Shown: piece by piece, positions 53,767-60,004 of the stretch
Layout: each line of letters begins with the position of its first letter
How positions within the stretch are numbered: the stretch's first letter is position 1
Origin: Sphingomonas sp. PL-96
GTDB lineage: Bacteria; Pseudomonadota; Alphaproteobacteria; Sphingomonadales; Sphingomonadaceae
Direction of reading: 5' to 3'
Assembly (NCBI RefSeq): GCF_020707215.1
Contig: NZ_JAJFET010000002.1
Span: forward strand, 1 to 64,000
Length of the DNA stretch: 64,000 nt
Translations under genes and position numbers: made by a program
The notes under the pieces: generated by a model
Told to the model about the DNA's origin: nothing
The model's input: the letters and a program-made list of their open reading frames with translations, nothing else
Databases searched by the model: none

Positions 53767-53854
53767 TCTTCCTGCGGAAGCAGGAATCCAGGGCCAAGCA
53801 GAACAACGCTCTGCGGGGCGTGTGGCCCTGGGCTCCTGCCTGCGCAGGAGCACC
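53767..53854. repeat. Family A intergenic palindromic repeat, reversed
   Basis: Left arm TCTTCCTGCGGAAGCAGGAA then TCCAGGG, reversed tag CCAAGCAGAACAAC, right arm CCCTGGGCTCCTGCCTGCGC then AGGAGCACC. It is the best-preserved right arm in the window and lies between convergent genes. Confidence 0.75.
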
Positions 53855-53875
53855 GGAAGAGCAGGCGGACCGGTA

Positions 53876-54283
53876 CTATCCCGCGTAGCGCTCCGCTTCA
53901 TGGCGGATCAGGGCGATCATGTTGGGGATGCCCTGGGTGCGGTTGGAGCTCAACTGCTTTGCCAGGTCGAACGGTGCGAGCGCGGCGGGAACGTCGGTGG
54001 CCAGGATCGCAGCCGGGCTCTGGTCCTGCACTGCCGAGAGCACCAGCGCGATGATCCCTTTGGTGATCGCGGCATTGCTGTCGGCGAGGAAGTGGAGCGT
54101 GCCGTCGTCGCGCCGCGTCGGATAGACCCACACCGAAGCCGAGCAGCCGCGCACCAGCGTTGCATCGGTCTTCAGCGCCTCGGGCATCGGCTCCAGCGCA
54201 CGGCCCAGCTCGATCAGCAGGCGGTAGCGATCGTCGGGCTCCAGGAACTCATATTCGTCGAGAATGTCGGAGAGGGGCTGCAT
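53876..54283 (-). CDS. sufE: SufE-family sulfur-acceptor protein
   Basis: Takes sulfur from a cysteine desulfurase (SufS) for iron-sulfur cluster assembly. The 135-residue protein contains LIELGRALEPMPEAL and the active-site cysteine in VRGCSASVWVYP, with the later ALVLSAVQDQSPAAI and NRTQGIPNMIALIRHEAE. The ATG at 54283 starts MQPLSDILDEYEFLE, the normal N-terminus. It lies 63 bases downstream of the last psp-type gene on the same strand, so read-through is possible. No other suf genes are nearby; alphaproteobacterial sufE is often separate. Confidence 0.91.
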   Translation of the reverse strand: MQPLSDILDEYEFLEPDDRYRLLIELGRALEPMPEALKTDATLVRGCSASVWVYPTRRDDGTLHFLADSNAAITKGIIALVLSAVQDQSPAAILATDVPAALAPFDLAKQLSSNRTQGIPNMIALIRHEAERYAG

Positions 54284-54346
54284 GCGCCGCCGGTAGCAGG
54301 TGGCGGCGGCCGGCAAAAGACCGGCGCGCATCCACTCGCGGCGCGA

Positions 54347-54586
54347 TCAGAGGTCGACCCCCGCGGCAATCGCCTCCAGCTTGCGGATGCGTTCCTTGAG
54401 ATCGGCCAGCTCGATGCGGGTGCCGGCGTTGCCGAAGTCGTGCGCTTCGGCCGGCTCGACCGCCGAAAGCGCCTGCCGCTTGAGCGCCAGCCATCCGCGC
54501 CAGCCGGAAAGCGCGGCGGTGGTCACCATCGCCACGGCGGCGAGACCGCTGGTGGCGAGGATGAGGGTGAGGTTCGGGTCCGTCAT
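54347..54586 (-). CDS. Small membrane protein at the end of the psp cluster
   Basis: A 79-residue protein with one predicted membrane helix (LILATSGLAAVAMVTTAALS, about 7-27) and a C-terminal helix RIELADLKERIRKLEAIAAG. This follows the plan of its neighbours, but its end lacks the EIDxLR motif. It is the most divergent of the four extra small genes in the psp cluster. The ATG at 54586 gives MTDPNLTLILATSG. A role with PspB/PspC at the inner membrane is inferred from position and shape only. Gap of 43 bases to the gene upstream. Confidence 0.65.
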   Translation of the reverse strand: MTDPNLTLILATSGLAAVAMVTTAALSGWRGWLALKRQALSAVEPAEAHDFGNAGTRIELADLKERIRKLEAIAAGVDL

Positions 54587-54629
54587 GTCGCTGCTCCGAT
54601 GGGGCGTGGACGTGGATGGGGTGGGCGGG

Positions 54630-54896
54630 TCAGTTGAGCGGCGGCTGGTCGCGCAGCCGCTCGATCTCGTCGGAAAGGTCCAGGCCGCGGTCGGTGACGA
54701 TGCGTTCCAGCACGCGCACCCGCTGCTCCAGCCGCTCTGTCTGCGCGGCATATTGCGCCGCCTTTTCGGCCAGCTTGTTGGCCTCGACCTCCAAGGTGCG
54801 CTCCCGATGCGCGAGCCACGGCTTCACAAAGGTCCGGCCGATGATCGCGACGATCGGGATCATCAGTGCCAGGATCGGAACGAGAATGGGACTCAT
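54630..54896 (-). CDS. PspB-like small membrane/coiled-coil protein 3
   Basis: An 88-residue protein: membrane helix near the N-terminus (MSPILVPILALMIPIVAIIG), then a long coiled coil (about 32-70, EANKLAEKAAQYAAQTERLE). It ends QRVRVLERIVTDRGLDLSDE then IERLRD. The ending matches PspB (ERLQTIERIVAAD) and two neighbouring small genes. I read it as a diverged PspB paralogue. The ATG at 54896 is 11 bases after the neighbouring gene stop, indicating co-transcription. No biochemical function is known. Confidence 0.75.
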   Translation of the reverse strand: MSPILVPILALMIPIVAIIGRTFVKPWLAHRERTLEVEANKLAEKAAQYAAQTERLEQRVRVLERIVTDRGLDLSDEIERLRDQPPLN

Positions 54897-54907
54897 GGTC
54901 GCTGCTT

Positions 54908-55234
54908 TCAGTTCGCGCGGTCGCGCAATTGATCGATTTCGCGGGAGAGAAGGACGCCGCCGTCGGTCACGATGCGCTCGACGTTGGCGAGCCGGTCCTT
55001 GACCGAGCCGAGCTCGGCGCGCAGCTGCGCATTCTCCTGGCTCAGCAGGCGGACGCGCTCGGTCGTTTCCTCGCTTTTCTGCGGATAGACCGCCTGACCC
55101 CAGGCGCCGTCGAGCGGATAGCCATGCTTGATGCGCATCCAGGTGGTGATGACCCATCCGGTGACTGCGACCGCAACGATGGTGACGACCAGGGGGAAGA
55201 GGCCTTGGAGCAGGCCGTATGTCTCCGGGCTCAT
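54908..55234 (-). CDS. PspB-like small membrane/coiled-coil protein 2
   Basis: A 108-residue protein: membrane helix (LFPLVVTIVAVAVTGWVITT, about 12-31), then WMRIKHGYPLDGAWG, a coiled coil (VRLLSQENAQLRAELGSVKD) and the terminal motif RLANVERIVTDGGVLLSREI then DQLRD. The segment after the helix is shared with the next gene upstream, WIRARHGYPVENEWS, so these two are clear paralogues. The coding order is pspA-pspB-pspC then paralogues. ATG at 55234 is 21 bases past the stop of the upstream gene. Confidence 0.75.
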   Translation of the reverse strand: MSPETYGLLQGLFPLVVTIVAVAVTGWVITTWMRIKHGYPLDGAWGQAVYPQKSEETTERVRLLSQENAQLRAELGSVKDRLANVERIVTDGGVLLSREIDQLRDRAN

Positions 55235-55255
55235 TTCAGATCTGCTCTCGCGGGC

Positions 55256-55546
55256 TTAGCGCAGGGCGTCGATTTCGCGGGCGGTGCGGGCGGCGGGGTC
55301 GGTGGCGATGCGCTCGAGCACGGCGATCCGCTCCTCCAGCCGGCCGATCTTGCCGGTCAGGCGCTCGTTCTCGCTGGAGAGCAGCGCGATCTTGCGATCG
55401 GCGTCGGGGCTCTCCTTGTGGCTCGTACCCGACCATTCATTCTCCACCGGATAGCCGTGCCGCGCCCGGATCCACGTGGTGAAGATCATCCCGAAGGTCG
55501 AGATCGCGATCAGCGCGATGACGAAACCCGGTCCACTCCAGCTCAT
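55256..55546 (-). CDS. PspB-like small membrane/coiled-coil protein 1
   Basis: A 96-residue protein: membrane helix (GFVIALIAISTFGMIFTTWI, about 7-26), the WIRARHGYPVENEWS segment shared with its downstream paralogue, a coiled coil (IALLSSENERLTGKIGRLEE) and the ending RIAVLERIATDPAARTAREI then DALR. It is the first of four extra small genes after pspC. The ATG at 55546 is 35 bases downstream of the pspC stop. Topology is probably like PspB: short N-terminus outside, coiled coil in the cytosol. Confidence 0.75.
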   Translation of the reverse strand: MSWSGPGFVIALIAISTFGMIFTTWIRARHGYPVENEWSGTSHKESPDADRKIALLSSENERLTGKIGRLEERIAVLERIATDPAARTAREIDALR

Positions 55547-55581
55547 GCTACTTCCCTCCCTGTTGATGCCTGGCGATTTGC

Positions 55582-55962
55582 TCAGCGCAGGCTGTCGATC
55601 TCGTCGGCCAGGCGCGTGTTGCGGCTGGTGTAGAACATCTCGATGTCGGCCAGACGCCGGTCGATGTCGCGGAAGGTGGAGCGGATCTCCGCCGTCGAGC
55701 GCTTCGGGTTGGAGCGCACGCCCTGCCAGAACTTCGCATCCTCCTCGCTGTCGTAGAGGCCGATCGGCTTCTTGGGCGCCATCCAGGCAATCATCGCATA
55801 GGCGATGAGGGTCCAGGGGAAGCCGCCGGCCAGCGTCAGCAGGACGGCGCCGATGCGGATCCACATCGTCTCGACGCCGGTATAATCCGCGATGCCGGAG
55901 CACACGCCCGACCACTTCGCATTCTGCTTGTCGAGGTAGAATTTGGTGCGTTGCGCGGTCAT
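55582..55962 (-). CDS. pspC: Phage-shock protein C (PspC domain)
   Basis: Inner-membrane sensor/effector of the phage-shock response. The 126-residue protein has the PspC domain (about 5-65) with LDKQNAKWSGVCSGIADYTG and the hydrophobic GAVLLTLAGGFPWTLIAYAM. A charged tail follows that ends RRLADIEMFYTSRNTRLADE then IDSLR. This end resembles the endings of PspB and the extra small genes. By E. coli precedent PspB and PspC relieve PspA inhibition of PspF under membrane stress. It starts one base after the pspB stop. Confidence 0.92.
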   Translation of the reverse strand: MTAQRTKFYLDKQNAKWSGVCSGIADYTGVETMWIRIGAVLLTLAGGFPWTLIAYAMIAWMAPKKPIGLYDSEEDAKFWQGVRSNPKRSTAEIRSTFRDIDRRLADIEMFYTSRNTRLADEIDSLR

Positions 55963-55963
55963 C

Positions 55964-56233
55964 TCAGTTCCTCCGGGAAAAGTCGATTTCACGGTCCGCA
56001 GCGTCCGGCGCGGAAGGACGGAAATCCGGGTTGTCGGCAGCGACGATGCGTTCGATCGTCTGGAGGCGTTCCTCCAGCCGGCGGGCCGTGAAGTGCATCT
56101 CGTCGAGCAGCTTCTCGTCCTCGCCGGTCAGGGTCGGCGCCTGCTTCCACCGCGTGATGTAGTGCAGGATCAGCCACGGCAGTCCGATGAACAGCGTGAC
56201 GATCGGCACCGCGATGGAGATGAAGTCGTCCAT
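55964..56233 (-). CDS. pspB: Phage-shock protein B
   Basis: Small inner-membrane partner of PspC, 89 residues. A membrane helix (IAVPIVTLFIGLPWLILHYI, about 7-26) is followed by TRWKQAPTLTGEDEKLLDEM, the typical PspB segment, and a leucine-rich coiled coil LEERLQTIERIVAADNPDF. It ends DREIDFSRRN. It lies one base after the pspA stop and just before pspC, the canonical order. The ERIV core and EID ending recur in the downstream small genes. Confidence 0.92.
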   Translation of the reverse strand: MDDFISIAVPIVTLFIGLPWLILHYITRWKQAPTLTGEDEKLLDEMHFTARRLEERLQTIERIVAADNPDFRPSAPDAADREIDFSRRN

Positions 56234-56234
56234 C

Positions 56235-56900
56235 TCAGCCCTCCTTGTTCATGCGCGCCTTGAGTGCGGCGAGCTCGGCATCGATCTTTTCGGCCGACTG
56301 GAGCTCGGCGATCTCTTCTTCCAGCGTCTTCACCTGGCCCATGCCCAGTGCGTCGGCACGACCTTCGGCCAGATCGGCGCGGCGTTCCAGCACCTCGAAG
56401 CGGCTGAATGCCTCGTTGGTCTTGGAGCCGGCATACATCTCGCGCAGGCGGCTGCGGTTGTTGGCGCTTTCCAGCCGGGTCATGATCGCGTTCTGGCGGG
56501 TACGCGCCTCGCGCAGCTTGTTCTGCAGCTTGGCGATGTCTTCTTCCGAGCTGCGCAGCGAGTCGTCGAGGACGCGGATCTCGCCGGAAAGCTGCTCGAC
56601 CATGTCGGCCGCCTTCTTGCGCTCGACCAGCGCAGCCTTAGCCAGATCCTCGCGGTTCTTGGACAGGGCGAGCTCGGCCTTTTCGGTCCAGCTTTCCTGC
56701 AGACCCTGCAGCTTGGTGATGTGGCGACGCATCTCCTTCTGGTCGGCGATGGTGCGCGCCGCGGAAGCCCGAACCTCGACCAGCGTCTCCTCCATCTCAA
56801 GGATGATCATGCGGATCATCTTGGAGGGATCTTCCGCCTTGTCGAGCAGGTCGGTGACATTGGCGGCGATGATGTCTCGGGTGCGGGAAAAGATGCCCAT
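56235..56900 (-). CDS. pspA: Phage-shock protein A
   Basis: Peripheral inner-membrane protein of the PspA/Vipp1 family (ESCRT-III-like) that stabilises damaged membranes and in E. coli inhibits PspF. The 221-residue length is normal. It begins MGIFSRTRDIIAANVTDLLD, an amphipathic membrane-binding helix, then DPSKMIRMIILEMEETLVEV and long coiled coil throughout. CAGGAGTAGC precedes the ATG. It is the second gene of the sigma-54-type transcript, preceded by a strong hairpin (56929-56962). Confidence 0.95.
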   Translation of the reverse strand: MGIFSRTRDIIAANVTDLLDKAEDPSKMIRMIILEMEETLVEVRASAARTIADQKEMRRHITKLQGLQESWTEKAELALSKNREDLAKAALVERKKAADMVEQLSGEIRVLDDSLRSSEEDIAKLQNKLREARTRQNAIMTRLESANNRSRLREMYAGSKTNEAFSRFEVLERRADLAEGRADALGMGQVKTLEEEIAELQSAEKIDAELAALKARMNKEG

Positions 56901-56928
56901 CGAATGCTACTCCTGTGTTGTTCTGGTT

Positions 56929-56962
56929 GGGCCGGGACGAGGGGGTAATTTCGTCCCGGCCC
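56929..56962. other. Strong hairpin between the 47-codon gene and pspA
   Basis: GGGCCGGGACGA and TCGTCCCGGCCC form a perfect 12-bp stem around GGGGGTAATT. No T-run follows on the minus strand, so it is more likely an RNA-processing or stability element than a terminator. It would separate expression levels of the first gene and pspA. Confidence 0.6.
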
Positions 56963-56970
56963 GCCACCGG

Positions 56971-57114
56971 TCACGCGATTGCGGAGCCGGCGGATTGGAA
57001 GGTCGAAGCCGGGCCGGTGCCGGTTGCTGCCGTCAGCGTCACGGTGCTGAGCACCAGGGCTGCGATCAGGCAGGCGAGGGTCTGGCCGAGGCTCTTTGCG
57101 TTGGTGGTCGTCAT
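56971..57114 (-). CDS. 47-residue exported or membrane peptide, first gene of psp operon
   Basis: Small open frame MTTTNAKSLGQTLACLIAAL continuing VLSTVTLTAATGTGPAST, 47 residues. It has a hydrophobic core (about 12-30) that could be a signal peptide or membrane helix and a short polar tail. A ribosome site GGGAGC precedes the ATG at 57114. It sits 45-60 bases downstream of the sigma-54-type promoter, so it would be the first product of membrane-stress induction. I do not recognise it in known psp operons. It could also be a leader without function. Confidence 0.6.
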   Translation of the reverse strand: MTTTNAKSLGQTLACLIAALVLSTVTLTAATGTGPASTFQSAGSAIA

Positions 57115-57170
57115 CGTCTTGCTCCCTGAACCTGTTGTGCTGCCCGTTTCGCCGGGCTTGCCCATTGCTT

Positions 57171-57186
57171 TGCAGGAGCCGTGCCA
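57171..57186 (-). promoter_or_regulatory. Sigma-54-type promoter of the psp operon
   Basis: On the minus strand TGGCACGGCTCCTGCA fits the sigma-54 consensus: GG and GC elements exactly ten bases apart (-24/-12). It faces the 47-codon gene and pspA and lies 100 bases from the divergent pspF, whose product is a sigma-54 activator. This matches the logic of E. coli psp control. Confidence 0.85.
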
Positions 57187-57196
57187 GTTTGAAAAA

Positions 57197-57212
57197 CGGC
57201 GGAAAACCGCCG
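57197..57212. promoter_or_regulatory. Inverted repeat upstream of the psp promoter, candidate PspF site
   Basis: CGGCGG and CCGCCG around AAAA, about 10-25 bases upstream of the -24 element. On the minus strand it is followed by TTTTT, so it could also be a small terminator blocking read-through from upstream. Enhancer sites for PspF normally lie 80-120 bases upstream of the start, so distance argues against it being the main one. Confidence 0.35.
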
Positions 57213-57248
57213 ATATTGCCCAGGCAGGGATCAAACCGTCACAAAGCC

Positions 57249-57267
57249 GTTGCCAACAATTGGCAAC
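57249..57267. promoter_or_regulatory. 8-bp palindrome in the pspF-psp intergenic region, candidate PspF enhancer
   Basis: GTTGCCAA and TTGGCAAC around CAA, centred about 80 bases upstream of the predicted sigma-54 -12 element and 20-35 bases upstream of the pspF start. Position fits both an enhancer for the psp promoter and an autoregulatory operator for pspF, as in E. coli where PspF represses its own gene. Confidence 0.5.
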
Positions 57268-57285
57268 CTGCGCCAAGCTTCCGGA

Positions 57286-58317
57286 ATGGAGCGCGCAACC
57301 CAGGTCATCGGCCAGTCCACAGCCTTTCTCGACACGCTGGAGCGCGCCAGTCGGGCGGCCGCGCTGGACCGGCCGGTGCTGGTGATCGGAGAGCGCGGAA
57401 CCGGCAAGGAGCTGGTCGCCGAGCGTCTCCACCGCCTGAGTCCGCGCTGGGACCAGCCTTTGGTGGTGATGAACTGCGCGGCGCTGCCGGAGACGCTGAT
57501 CGAGGCGGAACTGTTCGGGCACGAGGCGGGCGCCTTCACGGGTGCGACCAAGGCGCGGGCGGGCCGGTTCGAGGAGGCGGATCGCGGGACGCTGTTCCTG
57601 GACGAGCTCGGCACGTTGTCGATGGCGGCGCAGGACCGGCTGCTGCGCGCGGTGGAATATGGCGAGGTGACCCGGATCGGATCGTCGCGGCCGCTGCACG
57701 TGGACGTACGGATCGTGGCGGCGACCAACGAGCATCTGCCGGACCGCGTGGCGGCGGGCACGTTTCGCGCCGACCTGCTCGACCGGCTGTCGTTCGAGGT
57801 GGTCACGCTGCCGCCGCTGCGTGCGCGGGCCGGCGATATCCCGGTGCTGGCCGAGTTCTTTGGCCGGCGCATGGCGGCGGAGATCGGGCGGGAGGTGTGG
57901 CCGGGCTTCGGCCCTGCGGCGCTCGATGCGCTGACGAGCCACCCGTGGCCGGGCAACGTCCGCGAGCTGCGCAACGCCGTGGAGCGCGCCGTCTATCGCT
58001 GGGAGCGGCCGGGGCCGATCGACGCGATCGAGATTGATCCTTTCGCCTCGCCCTATCGGCCGCGCGGGCAGGCGCCCGCGATGGTGCCGCTACCGGCGTC
58101 GGAGCCGGTGGCTTTGCCGGAAGCGTCGGCGCCGCGGGATTTCGAGCCCGCCGACTTCAAGACCCGGGTCAATCGCTTCGAGCGTGAGCTGCTGTCGCGC
58201 GCGCTGGCGGAGAATCGCTTCAATCAGCGCACCACGGCAGAGGCGCTGGGGCTGAGCTACGACCAGCTTCGCCATGCGCTGCGCCGGCACAATCTGCTGG
58301 GGCAGGGTGGGGGCTGA
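57286..58317 (+). CDS. pspF: PspF-like sigma-54 transcriptional activator
   Basis: AAA+ enhancer-binding protein that opens sigma-54 promoters. It has 343 residues and no N-terminal sensor domain, as in E. coli PspF. Motifs: Walker A GERGTGKE (35-42), sigma-54 contact loop GAFTGA (82-87), Walker B TLFLDE (102-107), sensor region RADLLDRLSFEVVTLPPLR and PWPGNVRELRNAVERAVYRW. A Fis-type HTH is at the C-terminus (NRFNQRTTAEALGLSYDQLR). The ATG at 57286 has no strong ribosome site. It diverges from the psp operon, which it presumably controls, with PspA as inhibitor. Confidence 0.93.
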   Translation: MERATQVIGQSTAFLDTLERASRAAALDRPVLVIGERGTGKELVAERLHRLSPRWDQPLVVMNCAALPETLIEAELFGHEAGAFTGATKARAGRFEEADRGTLFLDELGTLSMAAQDRLLRAVEYGEVTRIGSSRPLHVDVRIVAATNEHLPDRVAAGTFRADLLDRLSFEVVTLPPLRARAGDIPVLAEFFGRRMAAEIGREVWPGFGPAALDALTSHPWPGNVRELRNAVERAVYRWERPGPIDAIEIDPFASPYRPRGQAPAMVPLPASEPVALPEASAPRDFEPADFKTRVNRFERELLSRALAENRFNQRTTAEALGLSYDQLRHALRRHNLLGQGGG

Positions 58318-58439
58318 GTTTCCGGCGATCCGAGGTTGCGCACGCCGCATCGCGGCTTACCTAGAACGCGACCGTAACGACCGGAGAAATTCGGCCGCGC
58401 CCGCGTTCGCATCGCAAACCCACATAAGGAGGAACCGCC

Positions 58440-59051
58440 ATGGCTTTCGAACTTCCCCCGCTGCCCTATGCCTATGACGCGCTGGAGCCGACCATCGACA
58501 AGGAAACGATGACGCTTCACCACGACAAGCATCACAAGGCCTATACCGACAAGCTGAACGAGGCGGTCGGCGAAGACCCGAGCCTTGAGGGCAAGACGAT
58601 CGAGCAGATCCTGGCCAACATGTCGGGCGCGCCCGCCAAGCTGCGCAACAACGGCGGCGGCTATTGGAACCACGACTTCTTCTGGAAGTCGATGAAGAAC
58701 GGCGGCTCGCAGCCGACCGGCGCCCTGAAGGACGCGATCGACGCCAAGTTCGGCTCGGTCGACGCATTCAAGGAGCAGTTCAACACCGCCGGCGCGAACC
58801 AGTTCGGATCGGGCTGGGCATGGCTGATCGTGGGCGAGGATGGCGAGCTGGCCATCACCTCGACCCCGAACCAGGACAATCCGCTGATGGACGTGGCCCC
58901 GGTGAAAGGCACGCCGATCCTGGGCAACGACGTGTGGGAACACGCCTATTACATCACCTATCGCAACGCCCGGCCGGAATATCTGAAGGCCTGGTGGAAC
59001 GTGGTCGACTGGGATGTCGCCAATCAGCGCTACGAGGCGGCAAAGGCCTGA
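58440..59051 (+). CDS. Superoxide dismutase, Mn/Fe family (Mn-type residues)
   Basis: Cytosolic superoxide dismutase of 203 residues. The four metal ligands are visible: His in LHHDKHHKAYTDKL, His in YWNHDFFWKSM, and Asp and His in DVWEHAYYITYRN. In Fe-SODs a Gln precedes the second ligand region; here that spot is Gly (NNGGGYWNH), and Gln occurs in STPNQDNPLM, the Mn-type position. So manganese or cambialistic use is likelier than strict iron; this is inference. AAGGAGG lies nine bases before the ATG. Followed by its own terminator. Confidence 0.94.
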   Translation: MAFELPPLPYAYDALEPTIDKETMTLHHDKHHKAYTDKLNEAVGEDPSLEGKTIEQILANMSGAPAKLRNNGGGYWNHDFFWKSMKNGGSQPTGALKDAIDAKFGSVDAFKEQFNTAGANQFGSGWAWLIVGEDGELAITSTPNQDNPLMDVAPVKGTPILGNDVWEHAYYITYRNARPEYLKAWWNVVDWDVANQRYEAAKA

Positions 59052-59057
59052 GGCGAG

Positions 59058-59089
59058 GGGCGGGAAGGAAACTTCCCGCCCTTTGTTTT
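59058..59089 (+). terminator. Intrinsic terminator after the superoxide dismutase gene
   Basis: GGGCGGGAAG and CTTCCCGCCC form a perfect 10-bp stem around GAAA, followed by TTTGTTTT. Confidence 0.92.
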
Positions 59090-59091
59090 CG

Positions 59092-59102
59092 TACCTACGT
59101 AG
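59092..59102. promoter_or_regulatory. TACCTACGTAG motif upstream of the cold-shock promoter
   Basis: The 8-bp palindrome CTACGTAG with flanking TAC is the exact reverse complement of CTACGTAGGTA upstream of the phasin gene (21901-21911). It lies about 40 bases upstream of the -35 element of the cold-shock gene. Palindromes of this type can be sites for NarL/LuxR-type regulators; no regulator is identified. Confidence 0.35.
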
Positions 59103-59142
59103 AATTCTGCCGAGAGCCCGTGAAATAAACAGGAGCGCTGCC

Positions 59143-59171
59143 TTGTTAATTTTGCGCTGCTCTGCTACATA
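59143..59171 (+). promoter_or_regulatory. Strong housekeeping-type promoter of the cold-shock gene
   Basis: TTGTTA and TACATA separated by exactly 17 bases. Transcription would start near 59178, leaving a leader of about 115 bases before the ATG at 59293. A long leader is usual for cold-induced csp mRNAs, where it changes fold with temperature. GAGCGCAAGCGCTC within it is a perfect palindrome. Confidence 0.75.
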
Positions 59172-59292
59172 AGGGTTGCTACAGTCGCATATTGACGGTT
59201 TTCGGCGCTTTGCGGCTCCTCTTTCCTTCTTTCCCTGTGTTTGAGCGCAAGCGCTCCCGACACGCGGGCGCGCCTCCAAGAAGGAAATACCC

Positions 59293-59505
59293 ATGAGCAT
59301 TCTCGGCACCGTCAAGTTCTTCAACGCCGACAAGGGCTATGGCTTCATCGCGCCGGATACGGGCGGCGACGACGCATTCGTCCACATCACGGCGGTCGAG
59401 CGGGCCGGCATGATCACCCTCAACCAGAACCAGCGCGTTTCGTACGAGCTGGAGCAGGACCGCCGCGGCAAGATGGCAGCGGTGAACCTTCAGCCGGCCG
59501 ACTAA
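59293..59505 (+). CDS. Cold-shock protein (CspA family)
   Basis: Single-stranded nucleic-acid-binding OB-fold protein of 70 residues acting as an RNA chaperone. The RNP motifs are GYGFIAPD and DAFVHITAV, after ILGTVKFFNADKG. AAGAAGGAAA precedes the ATG. It is the first of three short genes (59293, 59566, 59763) ending in one strong terminator. The leader and promoter are described separately. Cold induction specifically is not shown; many csp genes are constitutive. Confidence 0.94.
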   Translation: MSILGTVKFFNADKGYGFIAPDTGGDDAFVHITAVERAGMITLNQNQRVSYELEQDRRGKMAAVNLQPAD

Positions 59506-59565
59506 GTCGGACGGCGACCCGGCGGCGCCATTCGGCGCCGCCGTGCTCTTATCGGGAGACCGTCC

Positions 59566-59766
59566 ATGGCACAGCTAAGCTTTCGTGAGCACGCCGCACA
59601 GGCCCATGCCGATGCGGAATCGGCAACGCTGGACATGGTGCGCGATCGCTGTCTTCGGGCCGAAGCGGCCTGGACGGCGATGGCCGAACGCCAGGAACGC
59701 GTGGATCGGCTTCGTGCCGAGCGTGAAGGTGGAGCGGGACCCGCCCTTTTTCAGGATATTGAGTGA
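59566..59766 (+). CDS. Hypothetical 66-residue helical protein downstream of csp
   Basis: Small, charged, probably all-helical protein: MAQLSFREHAAQAHADAESA, later AERQERVDRLRAEREGG. I do not recognise a family. GGGAGA seven bases before the ATG and overlap of its stop with the next short gene (GTGA) support it being real. It lies 60 bases after the csp gene and before a shared terminator, so it is probably on the csp transcript. Confidence 0.6.
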   Translation: MAQLSFREHAAQAHADAESATLDMVRDRCLRAEAAWTAMAERQERVDRLRAEREGGAGPALFQDIE

Positions 59767-59900
59767 AGTTCTTCAGCAAGCAGAATACGACCGACTTTCC
59801 CATTTCCGATAGCGCCGTCGCAACGGCCCGCCGACAGTCGGCCGCGGATCGCCAGATGCAGGCGATCGCCCGGGCTGCGGTCCGCGAAGTGCTCGGATAA
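59763..59900 (+). CDS. Hypothetical 45-residue protein, last gene of the csp transcript
   Basis: Short frame from GTG at 59763, overlapping the stop of the 66-residue gene (GTGA). It reads MKFFSKQNTTDFPISDSAVA then TARRQSAADRQMQAIARAAV and REVLG. It ends three bases before a strong terminator. The N-terminus MKFF with basic residues and the amphipathic Arg/Ala helix are compatible with a nucleic-acid- or ribosome-associated peptide, but nothing is proven. Too short for routine gene calling. Confidence 0.55.
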   Translation: MKFFSKQNTTDFPISDSAVATARRQSAADRQMQAIARAAVREVLG

Positions 59901-59903
59901 ACC

Positions 59904-59935
59904 AAAAAGGCGCGCCATCGCTGGCGCGCCTTTTT
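59904..59935 (+). terminator. Intrinsic terminator of the csp transcript
   Basis: AAAAAGGCGCGCCA and TGGCGCGCCTTTTT pair perfectly around TCGC. Because it has A-run and T-run it can work in both directions. Confidence 0.93.
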
Positions 59936-60004
59936 GTTTGTGGGCCTCCCGTCGCCATCATCCGGTCAACTGCCGCCCCGCTGAGTGGGATGACACCAAG
60001 TAGA

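Noticed and set aside
15964..53854. Repeated palindromes as a CRISPR array
   Set aside because: Copies are kilobases apart, vary in sequence, come in both orientations and have no regular spacers or cas genes.
57197..57212. CGGCGG/CCGCCG repeat as the sole PspF enhancer
   Set aside because: It is too close to the sigma-54 -24 element; the palindrome at 57249-57267 is better placed.
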